Shown: positions 35,425-44,550 of the stretch, piece by piece
Numbering within the stretch: the first letter of the stretch is position 1
Layout: each line of letters opens with the position of its first letter
NCBI RefSeq assembly: GCF_029436685.1
Contig: NZ_JAROCY010000005.1
Location: forward strand, 1-64,000
DNA from: Novosphingobium cyanobacteriorum
GTDB taxonomy: Bacteria; Pseudomonadota; Alphaproteobacteria; Sphingomonadales; Sphingomonadaceae
DNA: 64,000 bases
Reading direction: 5' to 3'
The notes under the pieces: generated by a model
Seen by the model: the letters and a program-made list of their open reading frames with translations, nothing else
Databases searched by the model: none
What the model was told of the DNA's origin: nothing
Made by a program: the position numbers and the translations under genes

Positions 35425-36039
35425 GTGACCGACACCATCGCAGCAGTCGTGTGGGATATCGGCCGCGTGCTGGTGCAGTGGGACCTGCCGCGCATCTGGC
35501 GCGATGCGATTCCCGACGATGCCGAGCGCGCATGGTTCTGCACCGAGGTGGTCAGCGAGGAATGGCATTTCCGCCATGACGCGGGCGAGCCGATGGACGC
35601 CATGGTGGCCGCGCGCAAGGCGCAGTTCCCGCATCTGGCCGGGCTGATCGAGATGTACCGCACCGACTGGCTGGATGCCGTGCCGGGGCCGATCGACGGG
35701 ACGCATGAGATCGTGGGCGAGCTTTCCACGCGCGGCGTGCGGCAATTTGCCATCACCAACTTCGGCGCCGATTCGTGGGCAATGTTCCGCCCGACCTTCC
35801 CGGTGCTGGACCACATGGAAGACATTGTCGTTTCCGGCGTGGAGAAGCTGGTGAAGCCGGGGCGCGCAATCTTCGACCTTGCCGCCGCACGATTTGGCCT
35901 GCCGATTGAACGGATGCTGTTCATCGATGACAACGCCGCCAACATCGCCACCGCGCGTGCGCTGGGCTGGCAGGCGCATCACTTCGTCGAAGGTGCCGCG
36001 CCCCTGCGCGCCGAAATGGAACAGCGCGGCCTGCTCTGA
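35425..36039 (+). CDS. HAD-family hydrolase (YihX-like)
   Basis: The 204-aa protein has the HAD core: motif I VVWDIGRVLVQWD (nucleophile D11; the usual second Asp is replaced by Gly, as in YihX-type members), motif II ITNFG, motif III KLVKPG and motif IV FIDDN. It has an alpha-helical cap between residues 15 and 90. It is probably a small-molecule phosphatase or dehalogenase-like enzyme. It starts with GTG. Confidence 0.85.
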   Translation: MTDTIAAVVWDIGRVLVQWDLPRIWRDAIPDDAERAWFCTEVVSEEWHFRHDAGEPMDAMVAARKAQFPHLAGLIEMYRTDWLDAVPGPIDGTHEIVGELSTRGVRQFAITNFGADSWAMFRPTFPVLDHMEDIVVSGVEKLVKPGRAIFDLAAARFGLPIERMLFIDDNAANIATARALGWQAHHFVEGAAPLRAEMEQRGLL

Positions 36040-36099
36040 GCGATTGCGCAGGTCCCGGCACGGTGGGATAGCTTTGCGTAGACTGTGCAGGAGACGACA

Positions 36100-36609
36100 A
36101 TGCGGCGGATGCTGATGGCGATGGCCCTGCTGGCCACTCCGGCCATGGCGCGCGTGCCCGATGACCTGCCGATGGCCACCCCGGCGCAGACTCTCAACGT
36201 GCTCTATCTCGATCTCGCCGGCCTGCTCGGCCCGCGTGACCGCGCGCCGTTGTGGACCGGCTATCTCTCGCAGCGCCTGACCGCCCTGCATGACCGCATG
36301 ACCGCGCTGGAAGCGGCCGATGGCCACCGCAGCCTTTCGCGCGAGTGGCTGTGCCTGTGCGATGATCCGCACCACCTGAAAGTACCGCCGCTGCTGGTGG
36401 TGGAAAACGGCAGTGCGGATTCGGCCGAAGTGCGCGTGCGGCTGATCGGCGCGGCGGGCTGGTCACGCCGCCTGCGCGTTTACATGGTGCGCGAGGAGGC
36501 GGGCTGGCGCATCGACGACATCGCCAGCGAGGAAGGCCAGCGCTTCAGCGAAGCGATGGCCCGCGCCGTGGACGCGCACGTGCGTGGGCGCGGTGCCTTA
36601 GGGCTCTAG
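36100..36609 (+). CDS. Secreted protein, DUF3828-like
   Basis: The 169-aa protein has a signal peptide (MRRMLMAMALLATPAMA) and a C-terminal pattern (RVYMVREEAGWRIDDIASEEG) seen in DUF3828-like secreted proteins; the family call is tentative. CAGGAG precedes the ATG at 36100. Its 3' end overlaps the convergent pgeF gene by 12 bp. Confidence 0.6.
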   Translation: MRRMLMAMALLATPAMARVPDDLPMATPAQTLNVLYLDLAGLLGPRDRAPLWTGYLSQRLTALHDRMTALEAADGHRSLSREWLCLCDDPHHLKVPPLLVVENGSADSAEVRVRLIGAAGWSRRLRVYMVREEAGWRIDDIASEEGQRFSEAMARAVDAHVRGRGALGL

Positions 36610-37365
36610 CCCGATCAGCGAGATCTGCCGGCCATAACCCGGCTCCTGCCGATGCGTGGCGCGGCGGAACGAGAAGAAGCGGTCCTCCTGCGCATAAGTG
36701 TCCTGCCCCAGCATGCCGACCTGGCCGACGCCAGCGGCATGGAGCCGCGCGGCGACATAGCCTTCCAGATCGAACCACGCATGCCCTTCGCGCCCGGCGC
36801 GGAAGAAGCGCTCGTTCTCGCCCCCGGCTTCCAGCAGGCGGCGTTCGAAGGCGCTGTCCACCTCATAGCTTTTCTGCGCGATGCACGGGCCGACCACGGC
36901 GGCGATGTTGGCGCGCGATGCGCCCAGCGCTTCCATCGCCTCCACCGTGCGGTCGGTCACGCCGGTGAACGCGCCCTTCCACCCGGCATGGGCCGCACCG
37001 ATCACGCCCGCATGGGCGTCGTGGAACAGCACCGGCGCGCAATCGGCGGTCAGCACGCCCAGCAGCACGCCCGTCTGGCGGGTGACCAGCGCATCGGCGT
37101 GGGGCCGGTCGGCATCCTCCCACGGTTCGTCCACGGTCACGACATCGGGGGAATGGACCTGAAAGCAGGTGAGCAGGCGTGCGCCCGGCAGCACCGCATC
37201 GCCCGCGCGCCGGCGGTTCTCGGCGGTATGGGCGGGCTCATCCTCGGCATAGGACACGTTCAGCCCGGCATGGATGCCGGTGCTGACGCCACCCCTGCGG
37301 CCCAGGAAACCGTGCGCCGCGCCGGCCAGGCCCGGGTGGGTCAGAACCTCGACAGGCTCGTTCAT
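36598..37365 (-). CDS. pgeF: PgeF/YfiH-family purine nucleoside phosphorylase-like protein
   Basis: The 255-aa protein has the multicopper-polyphenol-oxidase/YfiH signature: FQVHSPDVVTVD, GVLTADCAPVLFHD, IGAAHAGWKGA and GPCIAQKSYEVD; the His and Cys residues form the metal site. Members act on purine nucleosides and edit peptidoglycan precursors (PgeF). It overlaps pepN by 4 bp, an arrangement that couples their translation. Confidence 0.9.
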   Translation of the reverse strand: MNEPVEVLTHPGLAGAAHGFLGRRGGVSTGIHAGLNVSYAEDEPAHTAENRRRAGDAVLPGARLLTCFQVHSPDVVTVDEPWEDADRPHADALVTRQTGVLLGVLTADCAPVLFHDAHAGVIGAAHAGWKGAFTGVTDRTVEAMEALGASRANIAAVVGPCIAQKSYEVDSAFERRLLEAGGENERFFRAGREGHAWFDLEGYVAARLHAAGVGQVGMLGQDTYAQEDRFFSFRRATHRQEPGYGRQISLIGLEP

Positions 37366-40004
37366 CCTTCCAGGCTCTTGCTCACCTGTTCGCGCACATC
37401 GCGTGAAAGGCCGGGCTGCGCGGCGATGCGCTCCAGCTCCGCACGCATCAGCGCGGCGCGCGCCGGCTCGATCTTCTTCCACCGGCCCAGCGGCGGCACG
37501 AAGCGCGCGGCGACATTGCCGTTGATCGGATCCAGCTGCAGGATCAGGTCGGCGATCATGCGATATCCCGCGCCCGATGCATCGTGGAACACGCCGGGGT
37601 TGGCGGCGGCGGCCATGTAGAGCGCGCGGACGCGGTTGGGGTTGTTCAGGGTGAAGTCGGGATGCCCCGCCAGCGCCTGTACATGTGCCAGCGCATCGGG
37701 GTGGAGCGATCCCGCCTGCAGCGAGAACCACTTGTCGATCACCAGCATGTTCCCGGCAAAGCGCTGGTGGAAATCGGCCAGCGCCACCGCACGCTCGGGC
37801 ACATCGAGCCCGGCAAGGACCATCAGCGCGCCCTGCCGGTCGGTCATGTTGGTGGCGGCGTCATACTGCGCGCGGGCGCGGCGGGCGGCTTCGGTCGGGG
37901 CCGCCGGGGCAAGGTAGACCAGCGCCTGCGTCTTCAGCTTGCGCGCACCCCGGGCCGCGGCATCGAGGCTGTAGGGCACGGCGGAGCAACGATCATGCAG
38001 CGTGGTCCACTCGGCCTTCAGCGTTTCGCCCAGCCAGCGCTTCAGGTCCTCGCGCTCGGCGCGGACCTTGCCGGGATCGACCGGGGCGAGCTGTTCGTGG
38101 AGGTAGCTCTCACCGGGCAGGATCACCAGTTCGCCACGCATCAGGTCATCCAGTGCCCCGTCGGCCAGCACAGCGGCAAAGGCCTCGCCGATGGCCTTGC
38201 GCCCGGCATCACGCTGCGCGGGCGACAGCTCGCCCCGCACGGCGGAGACTAGGTGCTGCACCACCAGCTGCTGCATCGCCTCATACCGGGCGAACGGATC
38301 GTCATCATGTGCGGCAAGGAACACGAGGTCTTCGTTCGAGACCGGGCTGGCGATGGCAACCGGCGCGGAAAAGCCGCGGTTGATCGAAAGCACCGGGGGC
38401 GTGGCGTGGCCGGAAAAGCTGAAGCTCTGTTCAGCTTCAGCCAGCACGATCAGGTGCTCGCCGTCATGCTTTCCGGTGGCGCGGTCGAACAGGGCGGTGC
38501 GCAGCGGGATCACCATCGGCTGCTTGTCAGGCTGGCCCGGGGTGGGGGGCACGGTCTGCTTCAGGGTGAGCGTCACGGTGTCGCCCGCGTGGGCCACGGC
38601 CACGTCAACGCGGGGGGTGCCGGCCTGCTGGTACCAGCGGCGGAACTGCGTGAGGTCCAGCCCCGCGCCGTCCTCGATCGCCTTGACGAAGTCCTCGCAG
38701 GTTGCCGCCTCGCCATCGTGGCGGTCAAAGTAGAGGTCGGTGCCCTTGCGGAAGCGCTCCGGGCCGGCCAGCACGGTCATCATGCGGATAACCTCTGCCC
38801 CCTTGTTATAGACCGTGGCGGTGTAGAAGTTGCTGATCTCCTGATAGGAATCGGGCCGGATCGGATGCGCCAGCGGGCCCGAATCCTCGGGGAACTGGGC
38901 GGCGCGCAGGATGCGCACGTCCTCGATCCGCTTGACCGGCGCGCTGCCCCGGTCCGCGCTGAACTGCTGGTCGCGCAGCACGGTGAAGCCTTCCTTCAGG
39001 CTCAGCTGGAACCAGTCACGGCAGGTGACGCGATTGCCCGACCAGTTGTGGAAGTATTCGTGCGCCACCACGCCTTCCACCGCATCGTAATCGCCGTCCG
39101 TGGCGGTTTCCGGATCGGCCAGGATGTAGCGCGTGTTGAAGACGTTGAGCCCCTTGTTCTCCATCGCCCCGGCGTTGAAATCCGATACGGCGACGATGTT
39201 GAACAGGTCGAGATCGTATTCACGGCCATAGACCTCCTCGTCCCATTCCATCGAGGCGATCAGGCTGCGCATGGCATGGTCGGTGCGCGCTTCGTCCCCC
39301 GCGCGGACGTAGATCGCCAGGTCCACCTTGCGGCCGGAACGGGTGGTGAAGCTGTCGCGCGAGGCGACGAGGTCGCCCGCCACCAGCGCGAACAGGTACG
39401 AAGGCTTGGGCCAGGGATCGTGCCATTCGGCCCAATGGGTGCCGTCCTCACCCTCACCGCTGGCCACGGGGTTGCCGTTGGACAGCAGGATCGGGAACTT
39501 CTGCTTATCGCCCGCCATCTTCACCGTGTAGACCGAGAGCACATCGGGCCGGTCGGGGAAAAAGGTGATGCGGCGGAAGCCTTCGGCCTCGCACTGCGTG
39601 CACAGCATCCCGCCCGAGGCATAGAGCCCCGAAAGCTGGGTGTTGGCGGTGGGATTGACCACCGTCTCGATCGTGACCGTGTGTGCCTCGCCCGGCAGGT
39701 CGATCAGCAGGTCCGCCCCGTCCATGCGCCAGTCGTTGTGCGGCTGCCCGTCCACGTTCACGCTGCGTGCGGCAATGCCATCGCCATTCAGGCGCAGCGT
39801 GGGCGCGGGATTGGCCGGATTGCGCTCCACGCTCAAGACCGAAAGCACCCGCGTGGCATCAAGCGAAAGCGCGAAATCGAGCGCGATCTGCGGCACCAGC
39901 CAGGCCGGCGGGGTATAGTCCAGCCGGTTGATCACGGTGGGCTGCCCATCATCGGGCAATTGGGCTTCAGCCGGCAGGGCGGGCGTGCTTGAAAGATCGT
40001 TCAT
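37362..40004 (-). CDS. pepN: Aminopeptidase N
   Basis: The 880-aa M1 peptidase has the exopeptidase motif GAMEN and the zinc site HEYFH (H315, E316, H319) with E338 in SLKEGF, followed by VRDQQF-type sequence (VLRDQQFSAD). The length and C-terminal helical domain match gammaproteobacterial-type PepN (about 870 aa). It removes N-terminal residues from peptides in the cytosol. It is the first gene of a pepN-pgeF unit. Confidence 0.95.
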   Translation of the reverse strand: MNDLSSTPALPAEAQLPDDGQPTVINRLDYTPPAWLVPQIALDFALSLDATRVLSVLSVERNPANPAPTLRLNGDGIAARSVNVDGQPHNDWRMDGADLLIDLPGEAHTVTIETVVNPTANTQLSGLYASGGMLCTQCEAEGFRRITFFPDRPDVLSVYTVKMAGDKQKFPILLSNGNPVASGEGEDGTHWAEWHDPWPKPSYLFALVAGDLVASRDSFTTRSGRKVDLAIYVRAGDEARTDHAMRSLIASMEWDEEVYGREYDLDLFNIVAVSDFNAGAMENKGLNVFNTRYILADPETATDGDYDAVEGVVAHEYFHNWSGNRVTCRDWFQLSLKEGFTVLRDQQFSADRGSAPVKRIEDVRILRAAQFPEDSGPLAHPIRPDSYQEISNFYTATVYNKGAEVIRMMTVLAGPERFRKGTDLYFDRHDGEAATCEDFVKAIEDGAGLDLTQFRRWYQQAGTPRVDVAVAHAGDTVTLTLKQTVPPTPGQPDKQPMVIPLRTALFDRATGKHDGEHLIVLAEAEQSFSFSGHATPPVLSINRGFSAPVAIASPVSNEDLVFLAAHDDDPFARYEAMQQLVVQHLVSAVRGELSPAQRDAGRKAIGEAFAAVLADGALDDLMRGELVILPGESYLHEQLAPVDPGKVRAEREDLKRWLGETLKAEWTTLHDRCSAVPYSLDAAARGARKLKTQALVYLAPAAPTEAARRARAQYDAATNMTDRQGALMVLAGLDVPERAVALADFHQRFAGNMLVIDKWFSLQAGSLHPDALAHVQALAGHPDFTLNNPNRVRALYMAAAANPGVFHDASGAGYRMIADLILQLDPINGNVAARFVPPLGRWKKIEPARAALMRAELERIAAQPGLSRDVREQVSKSLEG

Positions 40005-40123
40005 GCGGCCAATGTAGGGTGCAGGGCGGCAAGGGCAATCGCCTTCATGCCGGGAATGGCTGCTTGACAGCCCCCGCCCCGCGCAAGCTACTCCATGATC
40101 GGGTTTGCGGGCGGAGAGCGACG

Positions 40124-41434
40124 ATGATCAGGATGATGCAGCGCTTGGCCGTGGCGGCGGCCCTGTTGGGATCTGTGGGGCTGGGATGCGCAGGGCTGGC
40201 CCACGCTGCCCCGTTCGATGTGGAACATGCCACGCAGGCCTATCTCAACACGCTGCAGGGCGCGGCCCGGGCGCGGTCCGACGCCTATTTCGACGGCGGC
40301 ATCTGGGTTGAATACATTGGCGGCCTCGTCACCGTGCTGGCCTGCTGGGTGATGGTGCGGCTGCGCCTGCTGGCCGGCCTGCGCACCCGCATGGAGCGCA
40401 GCGGCTGGCGGCCGTGGATCGTGACGCTGGCCTGTGCCGCGCTGTTCCTGCTGGTCAGTTCGCTGATCATGTTCCCGTGGTCGATCTGGGCCGATTACGT
40501 GCGCGAAAAGAACTATGGCCTGATGAACCAGACATTCGGCGAATGGCTGGGCGATCAGGGCATCGCGCTGGCGCTGACCATGGTGTTCGGCAGCCTGATG
40601 CTGCTGGCGATCATGGCGGTGATCCGCCGCGCGCCGCGCCGCTGGTGGCTGCTCGGCACGGGCGTGGTCACCGGCGCGATGGCGTTGATGCTGCTGCTGT
40701 TCCCGGTCTTCGTCGCGCCGATGTTCAACACCTACAGGGAACTGCCCGCAGGCCCGGTGCGCGATCGCATCGTGGCGATGGCCCAAGCGCGAGGGGTTCC
40801 GTCCGCACACATCTACCTTGTCGATGCCTCCCGGCAGTCTGACCGGATTTCCGCCAATGTCTCGGGCATCGGGCCCACGGTCCGCATCTCGCTGAACGAC
40901 AACCTGCTCAAGCGCGGCACCGTGCCGCAGGTGGCGGCGGTGATGGGGCACGAGATGGGCCACTATGTGCTCAGGCACCTGTGGTGGACGCTGGGGGCGC
41001 TGGCGCTGCTCACGGCGGTGATGCTGTGGATGGCCTCGCGCGTGATGCCCGCGCTGGTGGTGTGGGGCGGGCGGCGCTGGGCGCTGCGCGATATTGCCGA
41101 TCCCGCCGCCATTCCGGTGCTGATCGGCGTCTATGCCGCGCTGTCGCTGCTCGCATCGCCACTGACCAATGCCATCGTTCGGATCCAGGAAAGCGAGGCC
41201 GACGTCTTCGGGCTTGATGTGGCGCGCGAGCCCGATGGCTTCGCCTCGATCGCCATGGAGCTTTCGCAGTATCGCAAGATCGACCCGCCAGCATGGGAAG
41301 AGGCGCTGTTCTATGACCACCCATCGGGCGCCACCCGCGTGCGCATGGCCATGCAGTGGAAGAAGGACCACGTGGCCAATGCGGTGGAAGTGGTCCCGCC
41401 GCCAATGGCTGCCAAGGGGCCGGGCAAGGACTGA
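40124..41434 (+). CDS. M48-family membrane metalloprotease (CAAX protease Ste24-like)
   Basis: The 436-aa membrane protein has a signal-like first helix, several further transmembrane helices, the zinc motif HEMGH (H276, E277, H280) and the third ligand region ESEADVFGLDVAREPDGFASI. Overall layout matches Ste24/CAAX prenyl protease 1 rather than the shorter HtpX. In bacteria such proteases take part in envelope quality control. It is divergent from pepN and 9 bp upstream of the next gene. Confidence 0.88.
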   Translation: MIRMMQRLAVAAALLGSVGLGCAGLAHAAPFDVEHATQAYLNTLQGAARARSDAYFDGGIWVEYIGGLVTVLACWVMVRLRLLAGLRTRMERSGWRPWIVTLACAALFLLVSSLIMFPWSIWADYVREKNYGLMNQTFGEWLGDQGIALALTMVFGSLMLLAIMAVIRRAPRRWWLLGTGVVTGAMALMLLLFPVFVAPMFNTYRELPAGPVRDRIVAMAQARGVPSAHIYLVDASRQSDRISANVSGIGPTVRISLNDNLLKRGTVPQVAAVMGHEMGHYVLRHLWWTLGALALLTAVMLWMASRVMPALVVWGGRRWALRDIADPAAIPVLIGVYAALSLLASPLTNAIVRIQESEADVFGLDVAREPDGFASIAMELSQYRKIDPPAWEEALFYDHPSGATRVRMAMQWKKDHVANAVEVVPPPMAAKGPGKD

Positions 41435-41443
41435 GGGCTGGGA

Positions 41444-42289
41444 GTGAGACTGTTCGTCTTCGGGCTGGGCTATTCGGCACAGGTGCTGGCCGATCGGCTG
41501 CGCGCGCAGGGGTGGCAGGTGCGCGCCACCGGGCGGGCGGGCGACACCGACTTCGCCGATGATGCCGCTGTTGGCGCCGCGCTCGGCTGGGCCAGCCATG
41601 TCCTGTCGAGCGTGCCTCCGGCTCGCGAAGGCGGTGATCCCGTGCTGGAACGCCATGGCGCGGCGATGCAGGGCTGCGCGGCGCAATGGATCGGATATCT
41701 GTCCGCCACCGGCGTCTATGGTGATACCCAGGGGGCCTGGGTGGATGAGGGCGCGCCCGTCGGCGGCGGCCGGCGCACCGCGCGGGTGGAGGCGGACCTC
41801 GCCTGGCAGGCGCTTGATCCGCGCGTGCGGGTGTTCCGCCTGCCCGGCATCTATGGCCCGGGGCGCAGCGCGCTTGACCGGGTGGCGCAGGGAACGGCGC
41901 ACCGCATTGACCTGCCGGGGCAGGTGTTCAGCCGTGTGCATGTGGCGGACATCGCGGGCGGGGTGATCGCGGGCATGGCCGGGCCGCCGGGCGTCTACAA
42001 CCTGTCCGACGACGAACCCTGCACCCAGAATGCGGTGATCGAAGAAGCGGCCCGCCTGCTGGGCGTGGAACCGCCGCCACTGCAGACGGTGCAAGAGGCC
42101 GGGCTCAGCCCCATGGCCCGCGCCTTCTATGCAGAGAACCGTCGGGTGGCCAATGGCAAGGCGCGCCGCGTGCTCGGCTGGCGGCCGCTTTATCCCACCT
42201 ATCGCGAAGGCTTGCGCGCGTTGAGCGCCACCACCAGACCGGCCATCGCCACCGCAGCGCCGGCTGCCGCCAGCACGGACCAGCGATAA
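41444..42289 (+). CDS. NAD(P)-dependent epimerase/dehydratase-family protein (YeeZ-like)
   Basis: The 281-aa extended SDR has the N-terminal nucleotide-binding glycines FGLGYSAQVL, a YLSATGVYGD active-site region and RLPGIYGPGRSA. The short Rossmann start and overall shape resemble YeeZ. The substrate is unknown. It starts with GTG. Its last 91 bp overlap the 3' end of the transporter gene on the other strand, an unusually long convergent overlap. Confidence 0.85.
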   Translation: MRLFVFGLGYSAQVLADRLRAQGWQVRATGRAGDTDFADDAAVGAALGWASHVLSSVPPAREGGDPVLERHGAAMQGCAAQWIGYLSATGVYGDTQGAWVDEGAPVGGGRRTARVEADLAWQALDPRVRVFRLPGIYGPGRSALDRVAQGTAHRIDLPGQVFSRVHVADIAGGVIAGMAGPPGVYNLSDDEPCTQNAVIEEAARLLGVEPPPLQTVQEAGLSPMARAFYAENRRVANGKARRVLGWRPLYPTYREGLRALSATTRPAIATAAPAAASTDQR

Positions 42290-43119
42290 CCTTCGAACAC
42301 GGTGGACAGGAACATCGCCACCACCGGGATCGCCACGCTGGAATAGGCGGCACGCCCCGGCCCCAGCACGCGCAGCAGCACCGAATAGATCGGAAAGGTC
42401 ACCACCGATCCGAACACCGCCAGGTATGCCACACCCAGCCAATAGCGCGCGTGTGCATCGAACACCGGCGGCCCCGCCGTGGCCCAGGCAAAGGACACGT
42501 CCATGATCGCACCGGCCAGCATGCCCCAGGCCAGCAGCACGATGGGCGGATGGCGGCGTGCCTCCTGCGTCGCCTGCAGCACGTTGGCACATGAAGCGCA
42601 GGCCAGGCCGAGAAGGGTCAGCGCGATGCCCGGCAGCACATCGCGTGCCCCCGCCCCGCCGGTGCGCCATTCGTGCAGCAGCAGCATGGCAATCCCGCCC
42701 AGGGCGATCACCGAACCGATCAGGAAGCGCCGCGTCACCGCCATGCCCAGAAATGCCCGGGCCAGCAGCGCGTTCGGCACCAGCAGCAGCGCGAACAGGA
42801 TCGCCACCACGCCCGAAGTCAGGTACTTTTCGGCCCGATAGACGAACTGGAAATTGCCGCAGAACTGCAGCAGCCCGATCAGCGCCGCCAGCCGCAACCC
42901 GGCGCCGCCCAGCGCCAGCCGCTCGCGCCGCAACGTGGCAAGGGCAAAGGCGCTCACCGACGCGATGGCAAAGCGATAGGCGATGGACCAGCTTGGCGGC
43001 ACCGCTCCCAGCTGGTCCTTGATCACCAGCCAGGTCGATCCCCAGATCAGCGTGATCGCCGCGAACCCGAACACGATGCGCGGGGTCCACACGCGCTGCG
43101 GCGGGCTCTGGCTCGTCAC
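42199..43119 (-). CDS. EamA/DMT-family transporter
   Basis: The 306-aa protein has ten predicted transmembrane helices in two EamA repeats; the first begins FGFAAITLIWGSTWLVIKDQLGAVPPSWSIAYRF, the classic DMT start, and the second has LGVAYLAVFGSVVTFPIYSVLLRVLGPGRAAYSSVAIPV. Such carriers export metabolites or amino acids. The GTG at 43119 was chosen because it begins the conserved domain and lies 10 bp after the threonine aldolase gene. Confidence 0.88.
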   Translation of the reverse strand: MTSQSPPQRVWTPRIVFGFAAITLIWGSTWLVIKDQLGAVPPSWSIAYRFAIASVSAFALATLRRERLALGGAGLRLAALIGLLQFCGNFQFVYRAEKYLTSGVVAILFALLLVPNALLARAFLGMAVTRRFLIGSVIALGGIAMLLLHEWRTGGAGARDVLPGIALTLLGLACASCANVLQATQEARRHPPIVLLAWGMLAGAIMDVSFAWATAGPPVFDAHARYWLGVAYLAVFGSVVTFPIYSVLLRVLGPGRAAYSSVAIPVVAMFLSTVFEGYRWSVLAAAGAAVAMAGLVVALNARKPSR

Positions 43120-43129
43120 CTCGCGGCTT

Positions 43130-44146
43130 TCACAAGGCGGCGATGGCGCGGGCGAGCGCCGCCACGTGCGCCGGATGGCTGTTCCACGCCGTAACCAGCC
43201 GCGCCGCGCCCGACGCGCCAGCCGGAGCCGGCCAGTCGTAGAAATCGAACCCCTGCGCGCGCAGCGCATCCTGCTCGGCGGGGGAGAGCACCACGAAGAT
43301 CTCGTTGGCTTCCACCGGGTGCATCAGTCTATCGGCACAGGCAGCGGCAATCTCCAGCGCGGCGGCGTTGGCGGCGCGGGCATTTTCCAGCCACAGGTCG
43401 CTCTCCAGCATGGCGAGCAGCTGTGCGGCCAGATAGCGTCCCTTGGACTGCAGGTGGCCCGCCCGCTTGCGGCGATAGCGCGCCACGTCTGCCAGCGAAG
43501 GGTCGAAGAACACCATGGCTTCGGCGCTCATCCCGCCGTTCTTCACAAAGCCGAAGGTCAGCGCATCCACGCCTGCGCGATCGGCCACGTCGCCGGGACG
43601 GCAGCCCAGAAACGCCACCGCGTTGGCAAAGCGCGCACCATCCATGTGCAGGCCAAGGCCCCGTTCGCGTGCCAGGCTGCCGATCGCGGCCACTTCTTCG
43701 GGCCGGTAGGCGCGGCCATACTCGGTGGCCTGCGTGATCGAGATCGCATGCGGCTGCACCTGGTGCACATCATTGCGGATCGGGTCGATCACCGCGCGAA
43801 TCGCTGCCGGATCGATCCTGGCGCCGTCACCGTCGGCCAGCATCAGCTTGGCCCCGTGGGTGTAGAACCCCGGCGCGCCGCCTTCGTCCACCTCGATATG
43901 CGCCTCGCGGTGGCAGACCACGCCACCGTGGGGCGGGACCATGGCCGACAGGGCAAGGCAGTTGGCCGCAGTGCCGGTAGCCGCCCACAGCGCCACGCAT
44001 TCGGTGTCGAACAGCGTGGAAAAGGCCTCGTCCAGCCGCCGTGACAGGGCATCGCCGTCATAGCCCGAATCGGGCGCATCGGCGGCGTGCATGGCCTGCC
44101 ACACCCGGGGATGGACGGCGGCGGTGTTGTCGGAGAAGAACTTCAT
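43130..44146 (-). CDS. Low-specificity L-threonine aldolase family
   Basis: The 338-aa PLP enzyme begins with the family start FFSDNTAAVHPRVWQAM and has HREAHIEVDEGGAP, GLGLHMDGARFANA (D169) and the PLP lysine K202 in FVKNGGM (most relatives read GTKNG). It cleaves L-threonine or other beta-hydroxy amino acids to glycine and an aldehyde. It is followed closely by the EamA transporter gene, which may export a product. Confidence 0.88.
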   Translation of the reverse strand: MKFFSDNTAAVHPRVWQAMHAADAPDSGYDGDALSRRLDEAFSTLFDTECVALWAATGTAANCLALSAMVPPHGGVVCHREAHIEVDEGGAPGFYTHGAKLMLADGDGARIDPAAIRAVIDPIRNDVHQVQPHAISITQATEYGRAYRPEEVAAIGSLARERGLGLHMDGARFANAVAFLGCRPGDVADRAGVDALTFGFVKNGGMSAEAMVFFDPSLADVARYRRKRAGHLQSKGRYLAAQLLAMLESDLWLENARAANAAALEIAAACADRLMHPVEANEIFVVLSPAEQDALRAQGFDFYDWPAPAGASGAARLVTAWNSHPAHVAALARAIAAL

Positions 44147-44222
44147 CGCGAAACCGGATGATGCCTGCGGCGTTGCCGGTCAAGCTGGTCACCGTCATGG
44201 CCCATCAAGGAAGGTCTTACGC

Positions 44223-44549
44223 ATGTCCGATTCCCCCGCAGAATCCGCAACCGTCACCATCACCCAGTTCGATCAGGGTGCGCGGGGCGAATATCACGCG
44301 CGGGTGGAAGGCAGCGACGCCATCGGGCGGCTCACCTATCGCCGGATCGAAGGTGAAGCCGGGCAGGAGGTACTCGTTGCCGATCATACCCTGGTGCCGC
44401 CGGAGATCGGCGGGCGCGGCGTGGCGGGCAAGCTGGTCGATGCCCTGATCGCCGATGCGCGTCGGCTCGGCTGGAAGATCGTGCCGCAATGCAGCTACAT
44501 CGAAGCCGCCTTCCGCCGCCACCCGGAATGGGCAGACCTGCGGGCCTGA
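44223..44549 (+). CDS. GNAT-fold acetyltransferase (YidJ/Gcn5-related, small)
   Basis: The 108-aa protein matches the short GNAT_acetyltr_2-like family: YRRIEGEAGQEVLVADHTLVPPEIGGRGVAGKLVDALIADARRLGWKIVPQCSYIEAAFRRHPEWADL. It may acetylate a small amine or simply bind acetyl-CoA. AAGGAAGG lies upstream of the ATG. It ends 1 bp from the convergent histidine kinase gene. Confidence 0.88.
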   Translation: MSDSPAESATVTITQFDQGARGEYHARVEGSDAIGRLTYRRIEGEAGQEVLVADHTLVPPEIGGRGVAGKLVDALIADARRLGWKIVPQCSYIEAAFRRHPEWADLRA

Positions 44550-44550
44550 G

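Noticed and set aside
40088..43090. Very long antisense open frames (also at 29754-31913, 32628-34796, 38253-39992, 50555-53773 and 61380-63278)
   Set aside because: They lie opposite well-identified genes, have biased His/Arg/Gln/Pro composition and no recognisable domains; GC-rich DNA has few stop codons in these frames.
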